The position numbers were made by a program, and so were the translations under genes. A stretch of DNA of 64,000 bases from NCBI RefSeq assembly GCF_013387495.1, contig NZ_JABZEE010000007.1, positions 1-64,000 on the forward strand, written 5' to 3'. Positions 42,971-52,994 of this stretch are shown here, in pieces; positions within the stretch are counted from its first letter, which is position 1; the number at the start of each line of letters is the position of its first letter. The notes under the pieces were generated by a model that saw nothing but the letters and a program-made list of their open reading frames with translations, was not told the DNA's origin and did no database searches. Source of the stretch: Streptomyces sp. PKU-EA00015. Its GTDB lineage: Bacteria > Actinomycetota > Actinomycetes > Streptomycetales > Streptomycetaceae.

Positions 42971-43552
42971 ATGACGAACACCATCAGCGACCTGTTGCGA
43001 GCAGCCGCCGAACGCTCCGTGCCGGTGGTGCGCGGCATCACCGACGACCGGCTCGGCGATGCGACGCCGTGCGCCGAGTACGACGTGCGGCAGCTGGTCG
43101 ATCACCTCTTCCAGGTGGTGGTCAACTTCCAGCTGCTGGCGGCCAAGAAGGACGCCGACTTCTCCGCGGGGCCGGACCGCGCCGGGCACGGCGACTGGCG
43201 CGAGGAGTTCGCGGCGGAGGCCGAGGCGCTCGTCGAGGCGTGGGCTGCGCCGGGAGCGGACCAGGGCGCCACGGGCGCCATGAACATGTCGGCGAGCCTG
43301 GTCGGAAGGATGGCGCTCGGCGACCTCGCCGTACACGCCTGGGATCTCGCGCGGGCCACGGGACAGGAGTACACGCCGGATCCGGTGGTGGTCCGCGAGG
43401 TGCTGACCGCGTTCGGGGAGCTCGCCCCGACCGCCCGCGCGATGGGGGTCTTCGGCGAGGAGTACCGGCTGCCGGACGGGGGAGCGGGCGCGTCCGACCT
43501 CGACCGGCTGCTGGCGCTGACGGGGCGCGACCCGGGATGGCGCCGGCCCTAG
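42971..43552 (+). CDS. TIGR03086 family (DinB/mycothiol maleylpyruvate isomerase-like) metal-binding protein
   Basis: This 193-residue protein is a four-helix DinB-like bundle. The motif TPCAEYDVRQLVDHLF holds the first metal-site His, and GDLAVHAWDLARATGQ the second. Such proteins often use mycothiol as thiol cofactor. The ATG at 42971 is chosen because the family starts there and the AraC gene occupies the DNA upstream on the other strand. The two are likely a regulator-target pair, which is inference. Confidence 0.83.
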   Translation: MTNTISDLLRAAAERSVPVVRGITDDRLGDATPCAEYDVRQLVDHLFQVVVNFQLLAAKKDADFSAGPDRAGHGDWREEFAAEAEALVEAWAAPGADQGATGAMNMSASLVGRMALGDLAVHAWDLARATGQEYTPDPVVVREVLTAFGELAPTARAMGVFGEEYRLPDGGAGASDLDRLLALTGRDPGWRRP

Positions 43553-43793
43553 CGAGCACGCGGGCCACGCGCTCCGGGCGCGAGCGGCGCGGATGAGGCG
43601 TGCGTCACCACCCCAGGTGACCGGCGAGCGCGCCCCGTACCGTGCACCGCCGCCGGTCACGGGCGGGTGCGCCCCCTGCACGTCCACGGCCGTCGGTCCG
43701 TGCGCGCGCCCGTGCGTGTTCACCTTCGTACATCTGCCGGACGGACACCGTTAAGCTCGCGGGTCACGACCGGCAACAGATGGAGATGTGGAC

Positions 43794-44669
43794 GTGTCCC
43801 GAGCGCGTGTGGGTGTGGCCGTACTGACGATGGGCTCCCGCCCTGCCGAACTGCGGGCCCTGCTCGACTCAGTGGCCGCTCAGGACCATCCCCCCACCCG
43901 TGTCGTCGTGGTCTCCAACGGTGCCCCGCTGTCCGAACTGCCGGCAGGCGTCACGGGCGTCGAGCTGCCCGAGAACCTCGGCGTGTCCGGCGGGCGCAAC
44001 GTCGCCATGGAGCGGCTGCGGGAGTTCGGCGACGTCGACGTGCTCGTCGACCTGGACGACGACGGGCTGCTCATCGAGACGGACGTCTTCAGCCGCATCG
44101 CCGCGATGTACGACACCGACCCCGCGCTCGGGATCGTCAGCTTCCGCATCGCCGACGAGACCGGTTTCACCCAGCGCCGGCACGTGCCGCGCATCGGCAA
44201 GGCCGATCCGCTGCGCGGCGGCCAGGTGACCACGTTCCTCGGCGGCGGGCACGCCCTGTCGATGCGGATGCTGGAGCGGGTCGGCGGCTGGCCGGACGAC
44301 TTCTTCTTCACGCACGAGGAGACCGATCTCGCCTGGCGCGCCCTGGACGACGGCTGGAAGATCCTCTACGCCCCCGAGCTGGTGCTCCAGCACCCCCGTA
44401 CGCCTCCCACCCGGCACGGCGTCTACTACCGGATGACCGCCCGCAACCGTGTCTGGCTGGCGAAGCGGAACCTGCCGGCCCTGCTCGTGCCCCTCTACCT
44501 GGGCTCGTGGACCGCGCTCACCCTGGCGCGCACCCGCTCGGCGCCGGGTCTGCGCGCCTGGTTCGGCGGATTCGCCGAGGGCGTCCGTACACCGTGCGGA
44601 GAGCGCCGTCCGATGCGCTGGAGCACGGTGTGGCTCATGGCCCGGCTCGGCCGTCCGCCGGTCGTCTGA
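43794..44669 (+). CDS. Glycosyltransferase family 2
   Basis: This 291-residue enzyme has a GT-A fold: VLTMGSRPAELRALLDSV at the start, NLGVSGGRNVAM, the metal-binding DLDDDG at about residue 87, and the HEETDLAWRALDDGW acceptor and catalytic region, which is rhamnosyltransferase-like. A C-terminal amphipathic helix may associate with the membrane. The GTG at 43794 lies 8 bases after GGAG; another GTG two codons upstream is possible. Donor and acceptor are unknown. The stop codon lies in the loop of the following terminator. Confidence 0.85.
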   Translation: MSRARVGVAVLTMGSRPAELRALLDSVAAQDHPPTRVVVVSNGAPLSELPAGVTGVELPENLGVSGGRNVAMERLREFGDVDVLVDLDDDGLLIETDVFSRIAAMYDTDPALGIVSFRIADETGFTQRRHVPRIGKADPLRGGQVTTFLGGGHALSMRMLERVGGWPDDFFFTHEETDLAWRALDDGWKILYAPELVLQHPRTPPTRHGVYYRMTARNRVWLAKRNLPALLVPLYLGSWTALTLARTRSAPGLRAWFGGFAEGVRTPCGERRPMRWSTVWLMARLGRPPVV

Positions 44670-44679
44670 CCGGCGGACG
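44652..44679. terminator. Terminator overlapping the end of the GT2 gene
   Basis: A 12-bp stem (44652-44663 with 44668-44679) has a GTCT loop; the GT2 stop TGA straddles the loop and the 3' arm. It can also end the converging hypothetical gene. Confidence 0.75.
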
Positions 44680-44693
44680 AGGGGCGCGCGGGG

Positions 44694-45131
44694 TCAGGGC
44701 CACACCAGGCAGTACGGCTGGTGGCCCGCCTCGTGCAGACGATGGCTGAAATCCTGCCATTCGTGCAGCAATTGGTAGACGTTGAACGCGTCCCGGGGGC
44801 CGCCTCGGTCCGGGACCGTCGACCAGATGAACGCCGCTGCGCCCACCGACTCCTCGCCGATGCCCCGCAGCGGGTCGACCACGGTCATCGGGAGCTTCAC
44901 CACCGCGTAGTCGGGGTGCAGCACGACGAGCTCCAGCGGCGGCACCTTGTGCAGCGGCATGCCCTGGATACCGGTCAGCACCATCGCGGCTATGGTCTCC
45001 GGCTTGATCTTGGTGAACATGCCGCCCATGCCGAGCTCGTCACCGCCCAGCTCCTCGGGGCGCATCGAGATCGGCACCCGTGCCGCCGTGGCGCCGTCGG
45101 GCGCACCGAAGTACTTGTACGTCACCCCCAA
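44694..45131 (-). CDS. Conserved protein of unknown function, 145 residues
   Basis: The product begins MGVTYKYFGAPDGATAARVP and has no signal, membrane helix or motif I can name. GIQGMPLHKVPPLELVVLHP and LLHEWQDFSHRLHEAGHQP look like an alpha-beta cytosolic domain with four or more His residues. The TTG at 45131 is chosen because AGGAG lies 7 bases before it; the frame continues upstream. It is divergent from hemL and occurs beside hemL in other streptomycetes, as far as I recall. Confidence 0.65.
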   Translation of the reverse strand: MGVTYKYFGAPDGATAARVPISMRPEELGGDELGMGGMFTKIKPETIAAMVLTGIQGMPLHKVPPLELVVLHPDYAVVKLPMTVVDPLRGIGEESVGAAAFIWSTVPDRGGPRDAFNVYQLLHEWQDFSHRLHEAGHQPYCLVWP

Positions 45132-45364
45132 CCGGCCGCTCCTGCCTCCCACGGGGTCATCCGCTTCGCCTCGCCGGTGCTTTCCGCGCCGGGCAGGCTC
45201 AGGACCCAGGTCGTCGGTCCCCTCGCCCAGTCCGCCACCGCGATGCATATCTCCACCCGACCACTCGCAGCCCCCGCCGCGCAACCAGATCATCGTGACA
45301 GTGACCTCCCCCACGAACGAGTGGTGAAACACCTGTCCGCAAGATCGCCCGGGCCTCTGAGACC

Positions 45365-46681
45365 ATGGTTTCCGTGAGCTTTCCCTATGACGCCCCAGTT
45401 TCGCAGACGCTTTTCGACCGCGCGTCCCTCGTGACGCCCGGCGGCGTGAACTCTCCCGTCCGTGCCTTCCGTGCCGTGGGCGGTACGCCCCGGTTCATGG
45501 TGTCCGGCACCGGCCCGTACCTGACCGATGCCGACGGCCGCGAGTACGTCGACCTCGTCTGCTCGTGGGGGCCGATGATCCTCGGGCACTCCCACCCCGA
45601 GGTCATCGAGGCGGTGCAGGCGGCGGTCGCCCGCGGCACCTCCTTCGGCACGCCGGGCGAGGGCGAGGTCGCCCTCGCCGAGGAGATCGTGGCCCGTGTC
45701 GAGCCCGTCGAGCAGGTACGTCTGGTCTCCAGCGGCACCGAGGCGACGATGTCGGCGATCCGGCTGGCCCGCGGTTTCACCGGCCGGTCCAAGGTCATCA
45801 AGTTCGCCGGCTGCTACCACGGGCACGTCGACGCGCTCCTCGCCGCGGCGGGCTCCGGGGTCGCGACGTTCGCCCTGCCGGACACGCCCGGTGTCACGGG
45901 GGCTCAGGCCGGTGACACGATCGTGCTGCCGTACAACGACCTGGAGGCCGTGCAGGCGGCGTTCCACAACCACCCGGGCGAGATCGCCTGTGTGATCACG
46001 GAGGCCTCGCCGGGCAACATGGGCGTGGTGCCGCCGCGGCCCGGCTTCAACCAGGGGCTCAAGGACGCCTGCGCGAAGAACGGCGCGCTGTACATCTCCG
46101 ACGAGGTGATGACCGGCTTCCGCACCTCGAAGGCGGGCTGGTACGGCGTCGACGGCGTGGTGCCCGACCTGATGACGTTCGGCAAGGTCATGGGCGGCGG
46201 GTTCCCGGCCGCCGCGTTCGGCGGGCGCCGGGACGTCATGGCGCACCTCGCGCCGGCCGGTCCCGTCTACCAGGCGGGCACGCTGTCCGGGAACCCGGTG
46301 GCGACCGCGGCGGGCCTCGCGCAGCTGCGCCTGCTGGACGACGCCGCGTACGAGAAGGTGAACGCGGTCTCGCGGCAGATCCAGGCGCTGGTGACGGACG
46401 CCCTGACCGAGGAGGGCGTGGCGCACCGCCTGCAGACGGCGTCCAACATGTTCTCCGTCTTCTTCACCCCGACCGAGGTCAGGGACTACGAGGACGCGAA
46501 GAAGCAGGAGGCGTTCCGCTTCAACGCGTTCTTCCACTCGATGCTCGCCGACGGGGTCTACCTGCCGCCGTCCGCGTTCGAGTCCTGGTTCGTCTCGACC
46601 GCCCACGACGAGCGGGCGATCGAGCGGATCGCGGCCGCGCTGCCCGCCGCCGCACGAGCCGCAGCGGAGGCCACCGCATGA
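45365..46681 (+). CDS. hemL: Glutamate-1-semialdehyde 2,1-aminomutase HemL
   Basis: This 438-residue PLP enzyme converts glutamate-1-semialdehyde, the HemA product, to 5-aminolevulinate. The Schiff-base lysine is Lys274 in [30 protein letters not shown] binds the cofactor phosphate, and DEVMTGFR holds the PLP-ring Asp. The start could be the GTG three codons later ([11 protein letters not shown]), which is the common family start. It is far from the hemACD operon here and is coupled by a four-base overlap to the histidine phosphatase gene. Confidence 0.96.
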   Translation: MVSVSFPYDAPVSQTLFDRASLVTPGGVNSPVRAFRAVGGTPRFMVSGTGPYLTDADGREYVDLVCSWGPMILGHSHPEVIEAVQAAVARGTSFGTPGEGEVALAEEIVARVEPVEQVRLVSSGTEATMSAIRLARGFTGRSKVIKFAGCYHGHVDALLAAAGSGVATFALPDTPGVTGAQAGDTIVLPYNDLEAVQAAFHNHPGEIACVITEASPGNMGVVPPRPGFNQGLKDACAKNGALYISDEVMTGFRTSKAGWYGVDGVVPDLMTFGKVMGGGFPAAAFGGRRDVMAHLAPAGPVYQAGTLSGNPVATAAGLAQLRLLDDAAYEKVNAVSRQIQALVTDALTEEGVAHRLQTASNMFSVFFTPTEVRDYEDAKKQEAFRFNAFFHSMLADGVYLPPSAFESWFVSTAHDERAIERIAAALPAAARAAAEATA

Positions 46682-47358
46682 GCACCAGGGACATCACCGT
46701 CGTCCATCTCGTGCGCCACGGCGAAGTGCACAACCCGGACGGCGTCCTCTACGGCCGCCGCAGCGGCTACCACCTCTCCGAGCTCGGCCGGCAAATGGCC
46801 GACCGGGTCGCGGAGCACCTGGCGGCCCGGGACATCACGCATGTCGTCGCCTCCCCGCTGGAGCGGGCCCAGGAGACCGCCCAGCCGATCGCCAAGTCGC
46901 ACGGCCTGAGCCTCGAGACCGACGAGCGGCTGATCGAGGCGGCCAACGTCTTCGAGGGCAAGACCTTCGGCGTGGGCGACGGCGCGCTGCGCCAGCCGGC
47001 CAACTGGAGGCATCTGACGAACCCGTTCCGGCCGTCCTGGGGCGAGCCGTACGTGGAGCAGGTCGTGCGGATGTCGGCCGCGCTGGAGGCGGCGCGGGAC
47101 GCGGCGCGCGGCCACGAGGCCGTGTGTGTCAGCCACCAGCTGCCGATCTGGGTCGTGCGCAGTTTCGTCGAGAGGCGGCGGCTGTGGCACGACCCGCGGC
47201 GCCGGCAGTGCACCCTCGCCTCGCTGACCTCGTTCACGTACGAGGGGAACAGGATCGTGTCGGTCGGATACTCCGAGCCGGCCCGGGATCTCGTCCCGCC
47301 GCACCTTCTCGCCGGCGCCAAACCCGTGAAGGGCAAGTCCAAGGCATTCGGCGCCTAG
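46678..47358 (+). CDS. Histidine phosphatase (phosphoglycerate-mutase-like) protein
   Basis: This 226-residue protein has the RHG motif [12 protein letters not shown] with the phosphorylated His, [14 protein letters not shown], and the second catalytic His in [14 protein letters not shown]. It is a small cytosolic phosphatase of unknown substrate. Its ATG overlaps the hemL stop, so both should be made together; a link to tetrapyrrole metabolism is possible but unproven. Confidence 0.87.
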   Translation: MSTRDITVVHLVRHGEVHNPDGVLYGRRSGYHLSELGRQMADRVAEHLAARDITHVVASPLERAQETAQPIAKSHGLSLETDERLIEAANVFEGKTFGVGDGALRQPANWRHLTNPFRPSWGEPYVEQVVRMSAALEAARDAARGHEAVCVSHQLPIWVVRSFVERRRLWHDPRRRQCTLASLTSFTYEGNRIVSVGYSEPARDLVPPHLLAGAKPVKGKSKAFGA

Positions 47359-47477
47359 GGAAATGGCGTAGAAAAACCCGTCCCGCACATCAGGAACCCC
47401 CGCGTTCCACACGGCATCTCTCCCTGTGCCGGTTTGGAAAGGCTCCCCCCGACCAGGGGAGCGCGGATGGGGACGAT

Positions 47478-48725
47478 ATGCGCGACATCACTCGACGGGG
47501 ATTGCTCGGAGCGGGACTTGGGGCCGCGGCCGCGGTCACCGTGGCGGGCTGCGGCTCCAGTGGCCCGGGCGGTGCCGGAGGTGGTGTGCCCGGCCGGGGC
47601 GGTGACCAGGGCAAGGGCGCGAAACCCTCACCTTCGGCGACGCGGGGCCGGCCGATCGGCGACGGCTCCACGTCCGACACCGGGAAGCAGCCCCATCAGC
47701 CGGAGCGTCCCGTTCCGCTGGAGCCCGGACAGACGCCGCCGCAATTCGTGATCTTTTCCTGGGACGGTGCGGGTGAGGTCGGCAACGGTCTCTTCCCGCG
47801 TTTTCTCGAACTCGCCAGGAACCACGGCGCGGCGATGACCTTCTTCCTCTCCGGTATCTATCTGCTGCCCGAGTCGAAGAAAACGCTCTACCGTCCGCCG
47901 AACAACTCGATCGGCGCCTCGGACATCGGTTATCTCACCGACGAGCACATCAAGGACACGCTGAAGCACATACGCCAGGCATGGCTCGACGGCCATGAGA
48001 TAGGCACCCACTTCAACGGGCATTTCTGCACCGGTTCCGGATCGGTCGGCAACTGGTCGTCGGCGGACTGGCGCAGCGAGACCGACCAGGCTGTGAAGTT
48101 CGTCACCGAATGGCGTACGAACAGCGGCTGGCACGACATCGATCCCCTGCCTTTCGACTACCGCAAGGAACTCGTCGGAGGCCGCACGCCGTGTCTTCTC
48201 GGCCAGGCCGAGCTCCTGCCCGTCGCGAAGCAGCTGGGCTGGCGGTACGACGCCTCCTCGCCCGGCGGCCGCCAGATGTGGCCCGACAAGCGGCTGGGCA
48301 TCTGGGATCTGCCGCTCCAGCAGGTGCCGTTCCCCGGGCACTCCTTCGAGGTGCTGTCCATGGACTACAACATGCTGGCCAACCAGTCCCACCATGCGAC
48401 GCAGGGCGTGCCCTCGCGTTTTCCGGGCTGGCGCAAGCAGGCGACGGAGGCGTATCTCGGGGGATTCACCCGGGCCTACGAGTCCAATCGCGCACCGTTC
48501 TTCATCGGCAACCACTTCGAGCAGTGGAACGGCGGCATCTACATGGACGCCGTGGAGGAAGCGCTCAAGGGCATGGCCGGCAAGAAGGACGTACGGCTGG
48601 TCTCCTTCCGGCAGTTCTGCGACTGGCTCGACGTGCAGGATCCGCAGGTGCTCGCGAAACTGCGCACGCTTCAGGTCGGCGAGTCCCCCGCGGGCGGCTG
48701 GAACGCATTCCTCAAGGCTTCCTGA
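47478..48725 (+). CDS. Tat-type lipoprotein with polysaccharide-deacetylase-like fold
   Basis: This 415-residue protein has a twin-arginine signal (TRRGLLGAGLGAAAAVTVAGC) ending in a lipobox, then a Gly/Pro/Ser linker. The catalytic-like domain starts at FVIFSWDGAGE, followed by EIGTHFNGHFC: an Asp and two His in the right order for the metal triad of NodB-type deacetylases, although the family match is remote. It should sit folded on the outer face of the membrane. It lies between hemL-phosphatase and resA, so a role in cell envelope or cytochrome c assembly is possible. Confidence 0.75.
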   Translation: MRDITRRGLLGAGLGAAAAVTVAGCGSSGPGGAGGGVPGRGGDQGKGAKPSPSATRGRPIGDGSTSDTGKQPHQPERPVPLEPGQTPPQFVIFSWDGAGEVGNGLFPRFLELARNHGAAMTFFLSGIYLLPESKKTLYRPPNNSIGASDIGYLTDEHIKDTLKHIRQAWLDGHEIGTHFNGHFCTGSGSVGNWSSADWRSETDQAVKFVTEWRTNSGWHDIDPLPFDYRKELVGGRTPCLLGQAELLPVAKQLGWRYDASSPGGRQMWPDKRLGIWDLPLQQVPFPGHSFEVLSMDYNMLANQSHHATQGVPSRFPGWRKQATEAYLGGFTRAYESNRAPFFIGNHFEQWNGGIYMDAVEEALKGMAGKKDVRLVSFRQFCDWLDVQDPQVLAKLRTLQVGESPAGGWNAFLKAS

Positions 48726-48793
48726 CAAGGGGCCTTATCGGGCACGCAGGGGGGTGCGGAAGATCGCCGCCGGGGCCATGCGAAACTTTTCAC

Positions 48794-49393
48794 ATGAGCC
48801 TGAGCCGTGCCCCCCGCGCCGCCCTGTCGACCGCCCTGGTCGCCGCAGGTGCGCTCACCCTGTCGGCCTGTGGCGAGGGCGGGAAGTCCGGGGGCGGCGG
48901 CGACACCAACTTCGTCACCGGCTCCGGCGGCATCGACACCGTCGCCAAGGGGGAGCGGCAGTCCCCGAACGAACTCAAGGGCGAGACCCTGGAGGGCGAA
49001 CCGCTCGACGTGGCCGGCCTCAAGGGCAAGATCGTCGTGATGAACGTCTGGGGATCATGGTGCCCGCCGTGCCGTTCCGAGGCCCCCTATTTCGCGAAGG
49101 TCGCCAAGGAGACCAAGGCGAAGGGCGTCGAGTTCGTCGGGATCAACACCCGGGACAGCAAGAAGGGCCCCGCGCTCGCTTTCGAGAAGGACTACGGAAT
49201 CGAGTACCCGAGCCTGTACGACCCGATCGGCAAGCTGATCGTCAACGGCTTCCCCAAGGGCAGCCTCAATCCGCAGGCCATTCCCTCCACGATCGTGCTC
49301 GACCGGGACGGAAAGATCGCGGCCCGCTCGCTCAAGGCGCTCGACGACGAGGAACTCCACAAGATCATCGACCCGTTGATCGCGGAGAAGTGA
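48794..49393 (+). CDS. resA: ResA/TlpA-type membrane-anchored thioredoxin (lipoprotein)
   Basis: This 199-residue protein has a lipobox (LTLSAC), a flexible linker and a thioredoxin fold with active site WGSWCPPCRSEAP and cis-Pro in AIPSTIVLDRDG. In System II cytochrome c maturation it reduces the disulfide of apocytochrome CXXCH so heme can attach. It opens the resA-ccdA-resB-ccsB operon; ccdA starts 4 bases after its stop. Confidence 0.92.
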   Translation: MSLSRAPRAALSTALVAAGALTLSACGEGGKSGGGGDTNFVTGSGGIDTVAKGERQSPNELKGETLEGEPLDVAGLKGKIVVMNVWGSWCPPCRSEAPYFAKVAKETKAKGVEFVGINTRDSKKGPALAFEKDYGIEYPSLYDPIGKLIVNGFPKGSLNPQAIPSTIVLDRDGKIAARSLKALDDEELHKIIDPLIAEK

Positions 49394-49397
49394 TCCC

Positions 49398-50162
49398 GTG
49401 ACGTTCCTTGCCGCGGCACCGGACGTGTACGACACGGTCTTCGGCGGCGCCCTGCTTCTCGCTCTGCCCATCGCCGTGCTCGCCGGCCTGGTGTCCTTCT
49501 TCTCGCCGTGCGTGCTGCCGCTCGTCCCCGGCTATCTCTCGTACGTCACCGGGGTCACGGGCACCGACCTCGCCGAGGCGAAGCGCGGCCGGATGGTCGC
49601 CGGCGCCTCCCTGTTCGTCGTCGGCTTCACCGCCGTGTTCGTGTCCGGCGGGGCGCTCTTCGGCTACTTCGGCTCCACCCTCCAGGGGCACCGGGAGATC
49701 CTGTCCAAGGTCCTCGGCGCGCTGATGATCCTGCTGGGTGTCTTCTTCATGGGCCTGATGCCCTGGCTCACCCAGCGCGAGTTCCGCATCCACAGGCGGC
49801 CGGTGTCGGGCCTGCTGGGCGCGCCGCTGCTCGGCGCGCTGTTCGGGATCGGCTGGACGCCGTGCATCGGACCGACGTTGTCCGCAGTGACGGCGCTCGC
49901 CGCGAGCGAGGCCAGCGCCGGCCGCGGGGCGCTGCTGACCGTCGCGTACTGCCTCGGCCTCGGCCTGCCGTTCGTCCTCGCGGCGGTGGCGTTCCGCAAG
50001 GCGCTCGGTGCGTTCGCCTGGGTCAAGCAGCACTACGCATGGGTGATGCGGATCGGCGGCGTGATGATGATCGCGACCGGTCTGCTGCTGCTCACAGGTG
50101 TCTGGGACACCATGGTCCAGTCGATGCAGAGCTGGTCCAACGGTTTCACGGTGGGGATCTGA
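49398..50162 (+). CDS. ccdA: CcdA cytochrome c biogenesis thiol-disulfide membrane transporter
   Basis: This 254-residue protein has six membrane helices and passes electrons from cytosolic thioredoxin to ResA. The two redox cysteines are in FSPCVLPLVPGYLSY (helix 1) and GWTPCIGPTLSAV (helix 4). The start is GTG, 4 bases from the resA stop, and resB begins 6 bases after its end. Confidence 0.93.
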   Translation: MTFLAAAPDVYDTVFGGALLLALPIAVLAGLVSFFSPCVLPLVPGYLSYVTGVTGTDLAEAKRGRMVAGASLFVVGFTAVFVSGGALFGYFGSTLQGHREILSKVLGALMILLGVFFMGLMPWLTQREFRIHRRPVSGLLGAPLLGALFGIGWTPCIGPTLSAVTALAASEASAGRGALLTVAYCLGLGLPFVLAAVAFRKALGAFAWVKQHYAWVMRIGGVMMIATGLLLLTGVWDTMVQSMQSWSNGFTVGI

Positions 50163-50168
50163 ACGTCC

Positions 50169-51857
50169 ATGAGCACGTACGACACCGACGAACGCGAACT
50201 CGGCGAGGCCGGCGCACAGCTGTCCACCGCCCCGACCGACAATGCGACGGACCAGGCCGTCGGCGGCCCCGCCCTCGGCGTGATCGGCTGGGCGCGCTGG
50301 TTCTGGCGGCAGCTGACCTCCATGCGGGTCGCACTGATCCTGCTCTTCCTGCTCTCGCTCGGCGCCATCCCCGGCTCCCTCGTCCCGCAGAGCAGCGTGG
50401 ACGAGATGAAGGTGCAGGCGTTCAAGGACCGTCACGAGGTCCTCGGGCCCCTCTACGAGAAGCTGCAGTTCTTCGACGTCTACAGCTCGGTGTGGTTCTC
50501 GGCGATCTACATCCTGCTGTTCGTCTCCCTCATCGGCTGCATCGTGCCCCGCTCCTGGCAGTTCGTCGGCCAGCTGCGCGGCCGCCCGCCGGGCGCGCCG
50601 CGGCGGCTGACCCGGCTGCCCGCGTACACGACGTGGCGCACGCAGGCCGAGCCGGAGCAGGTGCGCCGGGCGGCGCTCGCTCTGCTGCGCGGACGCCGCT
50701 TCCGCGCCCACGAGGCGGGCGACGCGGTCGCCGCCGAGAAGGGCTACCTGCGCGAGGCCGGCAACCTGGTCTTCCACGTGTCGCTCATCGTGATGCTCGT
50801 GGCGTTCGCGGCGGGCCAGCTGTTCAAGTCCGAGGGCGGCAAGCTGGTCGTCGAGGGCGGCGGCTTCTCCAACACGCTCACGCAGTACGACGACTTCAAG
50901 TCCGGTTCGCTGTTCGACACCGACGACCTGTCCCCGTTCAGCTTCACGCTGGACAGCTTCACCGGCACGTACGCGAAGAGCGGCCCCCAGCGCGGCACGC
51001 CGCGCACCTACGAGGCCGCCGTGACCTGGTCCGGGCCCGGCGGCACCGAGAAGAAGCAGGTCATCGAGGTCAACAAGCCGCTGGAGGTGGACGGCACCAA
51101 GGTCTTCCTCAACGGCCACGGGTACGCCCCCGTCGTCACCGTGCGGGACGGCAAGGGCGAGGTTGTTTTCCAGGACGCGGTGCCGCTGCTGCCCATCGAC
51201 AACAACGTCACCTCCACCGGCGCCATCAAGGTGATGGACGGCTACCGCGACAAGGACGGCCGCAAGGACCAGCTCGGCTTCCAGGCGTTCTTCGTGCCGA
51301 CGTTCGCGGGAGACGGCAAGGGCGACATGTTCTCGCAGTTCCCGGGCCTCGAGTACCCCGTGCTGGCGCTCACCGGCTACCACGGCAGCCTCGGTGTCGA
51401 CGCGGGCCTGCCGCAGAACGTGTACCAGCTCGACACCCGCAAGATGAAGCAGTTCACGAACGCCGACGGTGACATCCTCAAGCAGCGGATGCGCCCCGGC
51501 GAGACCATGAAACTGCCGGACGGCGCGGGCTCCATCACCTTCGAGGAGGAGGTCAAGGAGTGGGCGACCTTCCAGATCACGCGTCAGCCCGCCACCGGCT
51601 GGGCGCTGACCGGCGCGATCGCCGCCATCGCGGGCCTTGCCGCCTCGCTGTTCATCCAGCGCCGCCGCGTCTGGGTACGGGCCGTGCGCGGTGAGGACGG
51701 TACGACGGTCGTCGAGATGGCGGGCCTCGGCCGCAGCGAGTCGGCGAGGCTCCCGGAGGAACTGGCCGACCTGGCCGCGACCCTCCACTCAGAGGCGCCG
51801 ACGGCGCCTCAGCCCGAAGACATCCCCGCCGTTCCTGCCGAAGGGGCTGAGAAGTGA
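50169..51857 (+). CDS. resB: ResB cytochrome c biogenesis protein
   Basis: This 562-residue membrane protein (three N-terminal helices, a large outside domain, one C-terminal helix near 475-495) forms the cytochrome c synthase with CcsB. LLFLLSLGAIPGSLVPQ and FVSLIGCIVPRSW are typical. It exports and presents heme to apocytochrome c. The C-terminal 60 residues after the last helix are cytosolic. The stop overlaps the ccsB GTG by four bases. Confidence 0.93.
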   Translation: MSTYDTDERELGEAGAQLSTAPTDNATDQAVGGPALGVIGWARWFWRQLTSMRVALILLFLLSLGAIPGSLVPQSSVDEMKVQAFKDRHEVLGPLYEKLQFFDVYSSVWFSAIYILLFVSLIGCIVPRSWQFVGQLRGRPPGAPRRLTRLPAYTTWRTQAEPEQVRRAALALLRGRRFRAHEAGDAVAAEKGYLREAGNLVFHVSLIVMLVAFAAGQLFKSEGGKLVVEGGGFSNTLTQYDDFKSGSLFDTDDLSPFSFTLDSFTGTYAKSGPQRGTPRTYEAAVTWSGPGGTEKKQVIEVNKPLEVDGTKVFLNGHGYAPVVTVRDGKGEVVFQDAVPLLPIDNNVTSTGAIKVMDGYRDKDGRKDQLGFQAFFVPTFAGDGKGDMFSQFPGLEYPVLALTGYHGSLGVDAGLPQNVYQLDTRKMKQFTNADGDILKQRMRPGETMKLPDGAGSITFEEEVKEWATFQITRQPATGWALTGAIAAIAGLAASLFIQRRRVWVRAVRGEDGTTVVEMAGLGRSESARLPEELADLAATLHSEAPTAPQPEDIPAVPAEGAEK

Positions 51858-52945
51858 CTCTCGCCGCCGCAACCGCCGCCGCAGCCAACGAGAACCTGGC
51901 GCAGATCAGCAACTACCTGATCTATTCGTCGATGGCCGTCTACACGCTGGCCTTCTTCGCGCACATCGCCGAGTGGCTCTTCGGCAGCCGCAGCAAGGTG
52001 GCCCGCACGGCCGCCGCGCTCACGGCCCCCGCGGAGGAGGCCGCCGCCCCGCCGGTCACGGTCACGAAGGCGGGCGCGACCGCGGTCCTCGAGAGGCCGA
52101 AGGTCGTCACGCGGGCCGCGAGCGGCGCCCGGGACGTGCCCGACGGCCCCGGCGCGCACGGCGGCACCGAGCAGGGCGACCTGTACGGCCGCATCGCCGT
52201 GTCGCTCACCGTCCTCGCGTTCCTGCTGGCGGCGGCGGGTGTCGTCGCCCGTGCCCTGTCCGTGCAGCGGGCGCCGTGGGGCAACATGTACGAGTTCTCC
52301 ACGACGTTCTCCACGGTCGCCGTCGGCGTGTACCTCGCCCTCCTGCTGGCCGGGAAGAACATCCGCTGGGCCGGCCTGCCGCTGGTCACCACCGTCCTGC
52401 TGGACCTCGGCTTCGCCGTGACGTACCTGTACACCGAGAGCGACCAGCTGGTGCCGGCCCTCGACTCGTACTGGCTGTGGATCCACGTCTCCACCGCGAT
52501 CTTCTGCGGTGCCGTCTTCTACCTCGGCGCGGTCGGCGCGGTGCTCTACCTCTTCCGCGACGCCTACGAGCGCAAGCTCGCCCGCGGCGGGCAGCCCGGC
52601 ACGTTCGCCACGTCGGTCATGGAGCGGCTGCCCTCGGCCGCCTCGCTCGACAAGTTCTCCTACCGCGTCAACGCGGCCGTCTTCCCGCTGTGGACGTTCA
52701 CGATCATCGCGGGCGCGATCTGGGCCGGCGACGCGTGGGGCCGCTACTGGGGCTGGGACGCCAAGGAGGTCTGGTCCTTCATCACCTGGGTCGCCTACGC
52801 CGCCTACCTGCACGCCCGCGCCACGGCCGGCTGGAAGGGCCGCAGGGCCGCGTACATCGCGCTCGTCGCGTTCCTGTGCTTCCTGTGGAACTACTACGGC
52901 GTGAACATGTTCGTGAACAGCCTGCACTCGTACGCGGGCGTCTGA
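51854..52945 (+). CDS. ccsB: CcsB (CcsA/ResC) heme-handling cytochrome c biogenesis protein
   Basis: This 363-residue protein has eight or so membrane helices and the tryptophan-rich heme-binding WWD-type segment WGRYWGWDAKEVWSFITW, flanked by conserved His residues (HVSTAIFCG, HARATAGW). With ResB it joins heme to apocytochrome c outside the membrane. A charged Ala/Thr-rich cytosolic loop of about 70 residues (45-115) is typical of actinobacterial CcsB. It ends the operon. Confidence 0.94.
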   Translation: MTLAAATAAAANENLAQISNYLIYSSMAVYTLAFFAHIAEWLFGSRSKVARTAAALTAPAEEAAAPPVTVTKAGATAVLERPKVVTRAASGARDVPDGPGAHGGTEQGDLYGRIAVSLTVLAFLLAAAGVVARALSVQRAPWGNMYEFSTTFSTVAVGVYLALLLAGKNIRWAGLPLVTTVLLDLGFAVTYLYTESDQLVPALDSYWLWIHVSTAIFCGAVFYLGAVGAVLYLFRDAYERKLARGGQPGTFATSVMERLPSAASLDKFSYRVNAAVFPLWTFTIIAGAIWAGDAWGRYWGWDAKEVWSFITWVAYAAYLHARATAGWKGRRAAYIALVAFLCFLWNYYGVNMFVNSLHSYAGV

Positions 52946-52994
52946 GGCCGCCCGTGAGGTAGCGCCCGCGCCGCCCCCGCGGGACGCTGGAGGC

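Noticed and set aside
49365..51788. An 807-codon open frame on the minus strand opposite ccdA-resB
   Set aside because: It is a GC-bias shadow: very His/Arg/Asp-rich, no domains, and fully opposite well-supported ccdA and resB genes.
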